DNA of 64,000 nt, taken from Acanthosepion pharaonis. Lineage: Eukaryota > Mollusca > Cephalopoda > Sepiida > Sepiidae. Within the stretch, counting starts at the first letter, position 1, and each line of letters starts with the position of its first letter. Positions 32,372 through 42,479 of the stretch are shown here, in pieces. The notes under the pieces are model-generated. The model had not been told where the DNA came from. It was given only the letters and a program-made list of their open reading frames with translations, and searched no databases. The DNA lies in assembly GCA_903632075.3 (NCBI GenBank), contig CAHIKZ030005641.1, forward strand, positions 1,764,501 to 1,828,500, read 5' to 3'. A program made the translations under genes and the position numbers.

Positions 32372-32436
<65 letters not shown>
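32341..32436. repeat. (CT)n then (TA)n microsatellite
   Basis: TCTC-rich tract about 32341-32373 followed by an almost pure TA tract to about 32428 and TATG repeats. Lies on the 3' side of the twin-primed LINE copy. Confidence 0.9.
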
Positions 32437-32437
<1 letters not shown>

Positions 32438-32587
32438 ATCTGTATTGAGCACTCTTTTAAGAATAGTATTTTTTAGTTAGTGGAATTTATTCTGTATACA
32501 CCAATCCTGTACTTGGATATATATATATATATGATGATGGATTCTCCCGTCGATTTCGACGTATGAGGTCCTGACAGATATCCTTGT

Positions 32588-33598
32588 TTACGGTTCCTTG
32601 TGCCTGCACTCGCTCAGGCGAAGATGGCATTTGAGTCCAGCTAGAGACCTGCACACAAGGCCACATTGAATGCAGGCGTGAGGGTTGAGAGAAAGCATCG
32701 CTGGTATATTTGCATTTGCTTTTGTTCTAAGCCTATTTTCCTTTAATTTGTAAATAACAGCCGTGGAGAAATGTTTGATTCGCTGGTGGCACATACTCTT
32801 CCAAGCATCTCCATCATTAGCATTGAGCTCAAAATTTCTGCTATCGATCTGGACAGCTGCAAGTTTAGCTTTCAATTTGTCTTTGTAACGAAGCCAAGGT
32901 CTTCCAACATTTCGGCTACCACCATCAAGCTGACTGTACATGAGTTGCTTTGGTATCCCACTATCGTCCATGCGAACAACATGACCTGCCCAGCGATGTT
33001 GTGATTGGATCAGAAAACTTTCTATTCCACTGATGCCACAAAATGTAAAAAAGTCTGCATTAGATACCCGGTCTTTAAGAGTAAAACCACAAATAGTACG
33101 AAGACATCTCTTGTGGAAGACGTCAAGTTGCTCAATTTGGTTACGATAAGGTGTCCATGACTCTGATACCTACAGTAGTGTGGTAAGTATGACGGCTTTA
33201 TACACTGCTATCTTTGTTTTCAGGCTTATTCCTTGGTCTTTCTATAATCGGTTACTCAATTTTACAAACGCACTACTAGCACGAGAGATTCTATTCACTA
33301 TTTCATTATCGAGTGATGCACTTGAATTCACAACGCTACCAAAATATGTGAAGTTTTTCACATATTTCAAATTGCTTCCATCAACTCGGATAGGGGTGAC
33401 TGGAAAATTGTGGACTGGCTGATTTTCTTTCACACCGTGCACGTGCTTTGGTGTAGGTGGGGGCTGATGTATGACTTCGGTTTTCTTTATGCTGATGGTT
33501 AGTCCAAAGGCTTTACATGCAGCAGAAAACCGATCAGCAAGAAGTTGAGCTTCCTCGAGGGAGGTTGCAACCAGGGCAGCATCATCTGCAAATAACAA
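32588..33598 (-). pseudogene. LINE ORF2, RT catalytic box to C-terminal zinc finger
   Basis: Two main open stretches: 33598-33242 (FADDAALV; SIKKTEVIHQPPP; VKNFTYFGSVV) and 32971-32588 (MDDSGIPKQLMYSQL; GRPWLRYKDKLKAKL; WKSMCHQRI; CIQCGLVC...CHLRLSECRH). Between them a C-terminal thumb block needs frame changes. This architecture, RT followed by a short C2H2-like finger, belongs to a LINE group very common in mollusc and other invertebrate genomes; I do not assign a clade. Confidence 0.75.
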
Positions 33599-33609
33599 AT
33601 CCCTGATGA

Positions 33610-33812
33610 TTGTTTATTGACCTTACCAAAGCATTTGATACTGTGAACCGTACAGCTCTTTGGAAGATATTGAAGAAATTTGGCATCCCAGACAACATGA
33701 TAAAAGTTATAATATCTTTTCATGAGGGTATGAAAGCATCAGTCGTGTCGAATGGGGACTCTTCGGAACAGTTCAATGTAACTAATGGCACCAAACAAGG
33801 ATGTGTTATCAT
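33610..33812 (+). pseudogene. Inverted RT segment of the same LINE
   Basis: FIDLTKAFDTVN through NDNMIKVIISFHEG-like text to TNGTKQGCV on the plus strand. It carries the first catalytic Asp block (F-x-D-L-x-K-A-F-D) and the QGC block. It would precede FADD in an intact ORF2 with some residues deleted at the inversion. Confidence 0.8.
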
Positions 33813-33816
33813 CAGG

Positions 33817-33817
<1 letters not shown>

Positions 33818-33862
<45 letters not shown>
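33818..33862. repeat. (AT)n microsatellite
   Basis: Pure AT dinucleotides at the right border of the twin-primed LINE, followed by an AGCTGT triplet-like run. A matching tract on the left suggests the LINE landed inside one AT microsatellite. Confidence 0.9.
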
Positions 33863-33864
<2 letters not shown>

Positions 33865-34139
33865 CTGTAGCTGTAGCTAATCCTACACCCGACCTGTACC
33901 CCTACATTAAGTATACATTTTTCCTCACCGGTAACACAACTCTGAGTTTCATGCACGATGCAATTGTCAGGTTCACCTGAGATTGTATCAGTAAGTTATC
34001 TGGGATGATATTTTAAGATGAGACTTAACTTGAAATGCTGGACCATGATTTGTTCAGAGGATTTCAGTTGTATATCACGCTTTTAATTTTACTTTTAATT
34101 TGCATAGATTTAACTAGGGACCACCACTTTTTCGGCATA

Positions 34140-35575
34140 AATTTTCGCTACCTAAGTTTAAAATGAATTTTTTAAAATGAAAAAACATTCTTGAAGATTT
34201 CATTTTAGCTTTAATTGAAAGATTAATAATTAAATTTATTATTTCCATTAAGTAAACAATTCTGGTGTATTTCAGATAGAAACTATATACATTGGAATGT
34301 CAAATTTAATTTTGATTTCTTAAATTTTCTTAAAAACGGCCATTTTCTTAATTTTAAGAAATTTGTAAACAAACAAAAATTTATCGATTTTAAAAATATT
34401 TTTAAAACATTTCTAAACGTTATTTTAGTAAAATTAGAAAATTTAAAGTTAAATTAATCTGATTTTACAGAAATATTACTTATTTATAGCATAAAAAAGT
34501 AATATAAAACCAATTATTAACGATTGGTCCTGTTCATCTGATCAAACGTTTGATGGATTGTTGATTGACGAAGCGATGACAGCTATTACGGATGACCATA
34601 AATGACAATTTTTAGAATTCTGAATGAACATTTTTTTTTTTTTAGTTTTACTGTTATGTTTATTTATTAGAATAAAGGGACAAAACTCTTAGATCACGTG
34701 ACCTTTTCATAATAATGGCAATTTCAGTCTACCATACATGGAAATAAGGAACGAATTAAGTATAAAAATACAAAATAAAAAATTATTTTAAAAATTGAAT
34801 AGCGCAACTACGTTTATTAATCTTTTCAGTTTTGGATTCGTAAATTTCGTTTCCACTTAATTACTCTATCACATCCAGGAAATAGCCCAATACAGAATTT
34901 TACACGATTTTAAACTATTATAAATTATTATAATTAAAATTTTTAAAAGAATGAAAAAATTCTTGTAAAAATTCATTATTCATCAGAAAAAAATTTATTT
35001 CTTCAGACAGTAATGTCCTTAATATTAGTTATTTACAAAAGCAATTAAAAGCTTTTCTAACTAATGTCATAGTTTTATTGGATTCATTATTTTTCAATTC
35101 AGAGCAGATTTTCAGTTAGATAGCTCAAATTTGAAAAAAGAAGTAGGTGATTTACAATCTCCAAAGACTCTACTTTTACCCCCCCCCCCAAAAAAAAAAA
35201 AAAATTTCAGGAAATAGAAAGGTTTTGTGCGAAATTTCATGAAATTACGTAAGTGATGGGGGGGTGTAAAATATTTAAAAAAATGTATTTTTTACTAAAA
35301 TTTTCTGAAAAACAAAAAAGTATTCAAAAATAATTTGATTCATTTGTAAATAAGTCCTGAAAATTTCATTAAATTCGGACAATTACTTTATTTTTTCAAG
35401 AATTTCAAAATCAATGTTTTTTCAACGGAAATAAAGCGCATAAAAAACGTTATTTTTATGCCCCCAACACCCCCTACCCCGATGACGTAAACAAAAGAAG
35501 AATTAACCAAAATTTCGAACGTGTTAGAAAGGATTAAAAAATTTTAAACAATAATTAAAAAATACTTTCGTCTTT
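34140..35575 (-). repeat. 1.3 kb AT-rich dispersed repeat, copy C
   Basis: On the minus strand it starts AAAGTATTTTTTAATTATTG near 35575, then TTTAATGAAATTTTCAGGAC near 35365 and CAGATTAATTTAACTTTAAA near 34465, in the same order as copy A at 6047-7385. Runs of C/A at 35180-35205 and G/T around 35258 are extra. No coding sequence. Confidence 0.7.
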
Positions 35576-36359
35576 CATCTTAATAATAACATAAATATTT
35601 TGACGATAAGACTTTATTTTCTTTAAGTTTGTGGCCTTTTTCATTTATACTGTTTTCCCGCGAAAAAGTGTAGGTACCTAGATTTAACTTCTCTTTGGAA
35701 TTGTGTGTTTTTTTTGTTTTGTTTTTTTTTTTGTTGTTTTTTCTTTTTATTTGTCCACTTTGTAATCGCTCTTCTGCTCATTTTGGCCCCCCAAAATCGT
35801 TTCGTTTCACATGGGATAAGTTAATCTCCCAACCCGCCTCCGATCCCCAAATTCCAAATAAAGAGACGAATAAAAGAGAAAAATGGCCAACTGATCCGCA
35901 CACCTACTAATGAAAGAAAAAGTGATCTCATCAAGAGAAGAGGAATTCTCGCAGGCTATCCTATTTTTCATATTTTATTCAAGTAACTTTTAAAAGCTTA
36001 ATACAAATCATGCTACCAAACCTTTACCATAATTAGATATTTTTTGTGCGTCAAAATGTTAGTTTTTTTAGTGTGGTATCTCGCAAGTGATATTATTTAT
36101 CATATTATCTACCATTACAGATGGTAGATAATATGAAATTAAGAAAATTTTATGGTATTCTTACCTAAGAAAATTACCTAAGAAAAAATCAGTAAAATAT
36201 TAGATAACTGCTTAAAATATTTTAATTTTTAAACATTACCTGGTAGTTAAATACAAAAACAAACCGTTCTTACTTAGAATTCGAAAATTTGTATCAATTC
36301 TGGTTCACCATACTAAACCTGTCAGCACATTCTGTCATTAAATTATTGAAGACTTGAGA
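35576..36359. other. No recognisable gene
   Basis: AT-rich DNA. ATGGTAGATAATATG at 36121 inversely repeats 36100-36115 as a short hairpin (CATATTATCTACCAT/ATGGTAGATAATATG). Nothing else was recognised. Confidence 0.4.
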
Positions 36360-36745
36360 CAAGCAAGACTCCGTGGTGAAGAAATGCTTGTCTAGAAAAT
36401 TGTATGGAGTAAGTAATATTTGTTTCAAAACAGATTAATTTAACTTTAAATTTGCAAATTATACGAAAGTAACATTTCAGAAATATATATGTTATTTTAG
36501 GCGGGTTTTTTAAAACATAAAATAATTTTTGTTTACATTTCTCTACAAAATTAAAATGGCCGTTTCGACTGGTTTTTCAGAAGAATCGACTAAAAATCAT
36601 TCAAATTTCTATTTGAAATACAGTACAGTGTTTTGTTTTCTGGAATTAGGAAATTTAATCCTTTAGCTTTCAATTGAAGTTGGGGAAAGCTTCAAAAATA
36701 ATTTTTCATTTATGAAAAATACCTTTAAACTTTAGGTTTACCGAA
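36360..36745 (+). repeat. AT-rich dispersed repeat, copy B (3' part)
   Basis: Carries ACTCCGTNGT-GAAATGCTTGT, GTAAGTAATATTTGTTTC, CAGATTAATTTAACTTTAAA, TTTCAGAAATATATAT and TTTAATCCTTTAGCTTTCA in the order seen in copy A at 7005-7370. Confidence 0.75.
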
Positions 36746-37230
36746 TTTTTGAAGGTACCTAAAAGTATTCACGTTGTATCGAAAAGGGGCGGTAACTGAT
36801 CTTCCCACACCTAATCTTTCGACAAAATTTCTATTAAAATAGCCTATTCAGTATGCAATACATTTATTAATGAATAAGTTCTTAAATTTCCATTTAAATT
36901 GGATAATTCCTTGATTTTTGTGAAAATTTCTAAAAACAGACCATTGAAAATAAACTCTATTTCCAACACTATTTCATACCCACATACATAATATAATAAA
37001 ACGCGCCCAACTTTATTTTCTACCCAATAACAGACAGTATTGCAAATATGTCAAAAAGATTCTACAATGTAATATACACCATTTAAATCAAAGTGTCTAT
37101 TAGTTAAAAATTAACATCACCATGTGAAATATTTGACCAATCAAAGAAAACTAAAAATCTATTTATCTCGAGCTTACTTTCGGGAAGAGTTTCTTATGAA
37201 AATTGACAGATTCCGACTTCCAAAGTTCAG
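36746..37230. other. No recognisable gene
   Basis: AT-rich spacer with no motif or repeat that I can name. Confidence 0.35.
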
Positions 37231-37760
37231 AGCTGCGGCTGTCTCCAAACTGAAATGATGCAACTCTCTTCCCACAGCGCGTGTTAGAAAGAAGAAAAAA
37301 AAGTGTCGGCGACTTCAAATGAATCAGCTGCAACAACAACAGTTTCAGTGAATCTTAGCTGACATTGTATTGGGGACTTCAAACGAACCATCCCCAACAA
37401 CAAAAACAGTCAATAAATCTTCGCTAATGTAAGTCATTTCTCAACCACACCTCTTTTCTGTGAACCAAATATTTAAAATAAATCTTGTCTAAACCACAGA
37501 TTTTCCGTGTATTGACTACCCAAAGACTTTAACTTAACTAAAGACCATTTTTAATAATTTTGAAGTCTTTTCTATTAATGTAAATATGTCTGTAATTACA
37601 AATGATTTATTTAACAGGCATGAGACCATGTTTACTTTATTTTTTATTATTGTTTAGAATTCGGTCGTTTGGATTTTTAATATATTTCCTACAAATGGTA
37701 ACTCCAACGTGATAACCAACCTCGTACAAATGGTGACCTCGACGAAGAAAACCAACGTGA
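37231..37760 (+). mobile_element. Possible LTR relic with primer-binding-like motifs
   Basis: An imperfect tandem pair about 63 bases long (GACTTCAAATGAATC...CAACAACAACAGT and GACTTCAAACGAACC...CAACAACAAAAACAGT) precedes AATAAATCT. Two motifs like primer binding sites follow at 37692-37745: ATGGTAACTCCAACGTGATA and ATGGTGACCTCGACG. No genes follow. This resembles an LTR end with a duplicated primer site, but the LTR start was not found. Confidence 0.35.
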
Positions 37761-37954
37761 TGCCACAAGAGAAGCGTTTTTTTTTTTTTCGTTTAAAAAA
37801 AAAACGCATCCATTTTGTCGATACCTATTTATTACTTAAATACTCTATCTCTTGATACCAAGCACCATGATTACAGGTAATATTTACCTTTAAAAAAGTT
37901 ATATTCCAAAAATATTCTGATAGACCTTTTTTTTTTCTCTTTTGAGAAACACAT

Positions 37955-38040
37955 TTTTGTTACAGTTAATTTTCGAAAGAAACACTTCAAGGGAACCAAC
38001 TCTTTAATAAATTGTGCTTATTATTTCCCTTGAATAAAAT
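37955..38040 (-). repeat. Small hairpin-forming repeat, copy 1
   Basis: On the minus strand it reads TTCAAGGGAAATAATAAGC then AATTTATTAAAGAGTTGG and TTCCCTTGAA. The same series lies at 44795-44905 (plus). Both contain an inverted TTCAAGGGAA/TTCCCTTGAA pair. Confidence 0.65.
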
Positions 38041-38797
38041 TAATTAAATGTAGGAACGATACATAAGTTCGAAATATGTGTGTTATCATTGTAATAATTT
38101 TTACTGATACTCGCTTAAAAGTCTCTAAAAGCTCAATTTCAGGCCATACTTGATTTATAGAATGTATATTATAATTATTTGCAAATAAATAAGGGGACGT
38201 TATCTACGTTTAAGATATAAAGTTAACTTTAAGTGTATTTCTACTCATCACTAATCAGCAGGAGTGTGGCATTAAATGATTTTTGGATATCCATAATTAA
38301 AGTTTAGAAAATGATTTTCATGATGGAAATGGAAATATAAATGTCAATATTTTTCTGCATAAACTAAAGATACCTTTGAAATAATACATTTTTTTTTGTA
38401 AACATATTTTTATTTCTGTATAAAAATATCATATTACGAAATAAAGCTACCATTATTTAAGGGTATCATTATTTTCTGCAGCAATTAGTAATCTTTACAT
38501 TTTCTTTTTCTTCCTTTTCAATATTGATATTTTTTATCTTGCTTTTGCAAAAACAAAACACAATTATACAAAAATGAGACCATTATAATCAAGTCAACGC
38601 GAACGTTGACTGCAAGATATTAGTATTAATTTTAAAAATGAACAAGAGATTGATTGGGTACTTTTTAACAGAACTGAGCTATCAAAAATCTTGCTACCAT
38701 ATGCCATTTTGATGCATTACAGTGTTTTTAATAATTACAGAATACTTCACCTTATAAACTTTCAATACTGAAGTAATCTTACTTATTATAAAACGCA

Positions 38798-38802
<5 letters not shown>

Positions 38803-38860
<58 letters not shown>
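38803..38860. repeat. (TG)n microsatellite
   Basis: About 29 TG dinucleotides just inside the Helitron 5' end, a common place for TG/CTG tracts in such elements. Confidence 0.9.
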
Positions 38861-38863
<3 letters not shown>

Positions 38864-39129
38864 CGTCTATATATTGGATCGGATTTCCTACATTTTTCAA
38901 CCGATTTCAACAAAACTTCACAGGACTACATAGAATTACATTATGGTGGTTCTAACAGCGCCAAAAATGGGAAAAATATAATTGTTTTGCACAAAATCAA
39001 TTTGAAAACACGATTAAGAAACATCGTGAGAATGAAAGGGGACAACTCACATCAGGTTGTTTTGTGTGTGGGTTCCTTTAAATATGGGATCGCATTTCCT
39101 ACATTTTTCAGCCGATAAAACAAAAATTC

Positions 39130-39373
39130 ACTTTTTTCTTTTTGGCAGGTAGTGTTTCTTATTCTCTTGCACACTTTTTTTTTATTTTTAATATTCAGAA
39201 TGCTTTAAAAATTTCATTTACAAGACAATTGTTTATAATAAAATTCTATTCAATCGGGAGACTCATAACGATTGAAAACAATATTTTGTTTGAGTTTGGT
39301 TTGACCAATTCGTAAAAAAAAAAAAAAAAAACTAATTAAGACATGCGTGTCCGTCAACCTTAAACAATAATCT
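39130..39373 (+). repeat. Direct repeat inside the Helitron, unit 1
   Basis: About 240 bases from TTCACTTTTT to CGTGTCCGTCAACCTTAAAC repeat nearly identically at 39812-40075. Shared text includes AGACAATTGTTTATAATAAA and ACTCATAACGATTGAAAACA. Confidence 0.9.
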
Positions 39374-39811
39374 AACGATCTCTACTGATTGTACGAATCC
39401 AAACATCGGATAATTCTTTATCTTTAGGGAAAGATAATGAAATCTAAACATACACAAGTACTCCTAACTAAAAATAATAACCGGAAACTACCTTAGTTTA
39501 AATACACATGGTGTCCAATATTTTTTACTGTATTCAATAAGTAAAAATCATAAATTGTAAAAGATTATTATTACAGAAAGGCTACTAAATGAATAAGATT
39601 TGTTAGATCATAATTAATATACCCAAATAAAGTTAATATTTTTGTATTAGAAACAACGAGTGGAAAATATATTCAAATCAGAATTCTAATTATGAATTAC
39701 CACAAGCAAAATATGCAATTTTTTTTACAGTATTCAATAAAAAAAATCATAAGTTGTAAAACTAAAAGATTACAGAAAGGCTACCTAGATTTTTCAACAG
39801 ATTTCAACAAA

Positions 39812-40075
39812 ACTTCACTTTTTTTTTGGCATGTAGTGTTTCTTATTGTCTTGCACACTTTTTTCTTTATTTTTACATTCAGAATGCTTTAAAAATTCCA
39901 TTTACAAGACAATTGTTTATAATAAAATTCTATTCAATCGGTAAGAGACTCATAACGATTGAAAACAATGTTTTTGTTTGAGTTTGGGTTTGACCAATTC
40001 GTAAAAAAAATAAAAAAATAATAATAATTAAGACATGCGTGTCCGTCAACCTTAAACAATAATCTTTGTCAATTT
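39812..40075 (+). repeat. Direct repeat inside the Helitron, unit 2
   Basis: Near-identical to 39130-39373. Upstream TTTTCAACAGATTTCAACAA also matches 38896-38915, so the duplicated unit may be longer with a gap. Confidence 0.9.
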
Positions 40076-40229
40076 TATTTTTCAGTCTTTATGATGGTGG
40101 ATACTTGATCTATCTACTGTTATATCCCCAGGCAACGCCGGGCTCCACTGCTAGTATAAAATAGGTGACATTTGAATTTAACACCTACAGTTGGTGACTT
40201 TTGAGTCAGTATCAATTAAAATATGATTA

Positions 40230-40445
40230 CAATGACTAGTGACTTCGTACTGAAATATGTTGGTTTCAATCTATGTGGAATGTATAATTATTGTAAAAAT
40301 TACAAGTATGACACAAGTTCAAAATGGAGGAATGGGAAAGCTGGACTCCTAGTTTTATCTGTAGCTAGTCTCATTCATTGACCCATTCTCAAAAATAATT
40401 TTCCATTTGCCATAACATCACATTTACTCTTATTAGTTGCAATAT
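40230..40445 (-). repeat. Tx1-type LINE 3' UTR fragment
   Basis: On the minus strand, AATGGGTCAATGAATGAG, GCTAGCTAC... and a tail TACAATAATTATACATTCC align with the 3' end of the LINE copy at 41065-44418. It is heavily diverged. The bases past the tail (CATTCCNNNNAGATTGAAA) also resemble the flank of that copy. Confidence 0.5.
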
Positions 40446-41048
40446 CATAGTCTAAAATGCCGCAAGTGAATGAGTGAATGGTCTGATATTAGAGAGATCA
40501 ACAGCACCCTGCCGTGTCCCAGTCATGTGCTTGTCCAAACCATTGGACTTAAGCCTGAGAAGTCTATTATTATCTGTTGCGGCTCAAAGTAGTTGGTGGG
40601 TGTTTGGATCAGTTCTTTTCTTTGAGACAACATGCGAGGTGGATTTGTTTTTGAAGTTAGCTTCTTCTAGTCTTTGCCTAATACTTACACCACAGTCATG
40701 AAAATACTTCATTTACTCAATGAAAATCCTAACTTAAAATTTATATGCAATTTTTTTTTTTTGGTCGGGGGTGCAAAAATACTATACCCCAATGATTTTT
40801 ATGCAATGAGAAATAAAGATTTACAACAAAAACTATATGTAGCAGAAAATTTTCAGTTAATTGGACAAAACAACAGAAGACTCGGAAAAAAAGATATTAA
40901 AAGATTTAAAAAAAAAGAATTAAACTGAAAAGAAAAAAATATTCGAAACAATTTATATGTATCTGGTTTGTATTTATTGATCCTATGAAATGGGGAGGGA
41001 CGAAAATTAGTGCACTCATCCATTTGATTGAGTTGAGGGTGTTGTTTT
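40446..41048. other. No recognisable gene
   Basis: Short plus-strand frames (75 and 84 codons at 40474 and 40674) without motifs; A-rich toward the end. Confidence 0.35.
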
Positions 41049-41334
41049 CAATCTGCTTGGAATGTATATTTATTTCTTGCAGTTCTACAAAAAAAAATGT
41101 GGTACAAGGCCGAAGGGGAAATGTGGAAAGGATGGTCTACATTAACTCTATTAGTTCTAGTTAATCATAATCACGACCCATTCATTCATTACAATATACT
41201 CAATCATCATAAGAACTTGTCCATCACCACTCAATCCTACATATACCACAATACCACATAATTCACTGAGGACCTACAAAACACTCCCATGACATAAAAA
41301 TTCATAAAACGTTCAAATGTCGCTTTTTTTCTAT

Positions 41335-41378
41335 TATTATTATTATTATTATTATTTTTTTTTTTTTTTTTTTTTTCA
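41335..41378. repeat. (TTA)n plus poly-T tract in LINE 3' UTR
   Basis: TATTATTATT repeats followed by over 20 T. On the sense (minus) strand this is an A-rich and AAT-rich interruption of the 3' UTR. Confidence 0.8.
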
Positions 41379-41652
41379 TCATGAAATTTCGTGAAACAGG
41401 AAATGCTGGGGGAGGGGATGAGCCCAAAAAACAAAACTAAAAAACAACAAAATATTCAAATTAAAGCAAAACAGATGTCCTCAAAATAATAAGATTAGCC
41501 GCTGTAGTCTGCCAATAGACAGAATCAAGAAGAACACTTACTAATGGAGTGGGGAGGAGAAAAAGTAAATAACGGAATGGGAAAATCCAAGGCTAAACTT
41601 AAGGGGACTTAAAAGAAAAAATCAAGACTATCCCCGTTCACGCAAAACAGGT

Positions 41653-42464
41653 TCACCACAGTACCCACCTTTTGCTGAAATCTATTGATATACAATACTT
41701 TTTATCAGATCTGATTTTCATTCTGAGCTGATGCCCAAAAAGTCCAACCAGATCCTGATGAGAAAAACGCTCATATCGCAAGATGCCCGCCATTCGCGAC
41801 ATCCCTAACACCATTCTTGCCACAGCTAGTAACGTGAGAAACACTATCCGTTTCTCCCCGGAGAACGGGGGGTGACACACTGTCATACGCGTACGCGAGG
41901 TCGATGGACACAAGCTGATCGGTAGCGATACGAGCTGTCAACTCGCCAAAAAGTGCGCACCTCAGGACAATGGTAGAAGACGTGCGAAGCCGTTTCTTCT
42001 AAACCAAGGTCACACGGATGACAGTCGGGCACATCCACCCAGCCTTACCTGAAGGCTATTTCACTGAGAGGTAGTACGTTGCGAATCAATCGCCAGGTAA
42101 GCGAAAACACACGGGTTGGTGCCCAAGACCAGAAAGAGCGCAATCCTTATGCCGACAAGCCAAGCCGGCTACAAAGGCAGTATCCACCACGATCAATTAA
42201 TACCCTCCCAACCTCGCGTCGACATGCACAAGGTCCACCCTCACACCCAGGGAAAGTTTTACTAACAAGGAAACACTTCTGGCCGGCTGGTCCCGATATG
42301 CTGAATAGACAACAAAGTCGTTAGGCAGCACATGAACATCAACTTTGCAAACAAACTCCTGGATCGCAGCCACATCTACACCGAAAGAGATCACGAACCA
42401 GGCGGGCAAACTTACCCCGATCTCTCAAGCTCCTCGCATTCAAACTAGCTAGCTTGATAGACAT
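41653..42464 (-). pseudogene. LINE ORF2 remnants: endonuclease start fused to C-terminus
   Basis: ATG at 42462-42464 begins MSIKLASLNARSLRDRGKFA, matching the other copy. Text resembling the endonuclease continues to about 42160, and then, without RT, the reading becomes VFSLTWRLIRNVLPLSEIAF, DVPDCHPCDLGLEETASHVF and, at 41653-41913, VCHPPFSGEKRIVFLTLLAV and FGHQLRMKIRSDKK. The jump is an internal deletion. Confidence 0.75.
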
Positions 42465-42479
42465 CTTTTAAAAAATTTT

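Larger units (their letters stand above)
32534..33812 (-). mobile_element. LINE copy with 5' inversion (twin priming)
   Basis: Sense is minus. From 33601 down to about 32580 the minus strand reads LLFADDAALVATSLEEAQ (RT catalytic box), KNFTYFGSVVNSSASLDNEI, RHVVRMDD-like text and a C-terminal finger CIQCGLVCRSLAGLKCHLR. From about 33603 to 33812 the plus strand reads FIDLTKAFDTVNRTALWKIL and VTNGTKQGCV, the RT part that should lie just upstream, but inverted. The truncated end of the inverted part abuts the sense part. That is the geometry expected of twin priming. The 3' UTR ends next to (TA)n at 32518-32532 and the other end meets (AT)n at 33818-33862. Confidence 0.8.
38777..40154 (+). mobile_element. 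Non-autonomous Helitron
   Basis: Starts TCTTACTTATTATAAAACGC after an A at 38776, followed by a (TG)n tract. Ends GGGCTCCACTGCTAG at 40140-40154 before a T at 40155. The CCC-A-GGC AAC GCC-GGG hairpin lies at 40127-40142. TC start, CTAG end, 3' hairpin and A|T target are Helitron rules. No Rep/helicase ORF, so it depends on another copy. Confidence 0.8.

Noticed and set aside
33720..33956. Frames ending in Tyr-Ile repeats
   Set aside because: Translation of the (AT)n microsatellite; only the RT part of the plus frame at 33610-33812 is meaningful. The same holds near 46865 and 47870.
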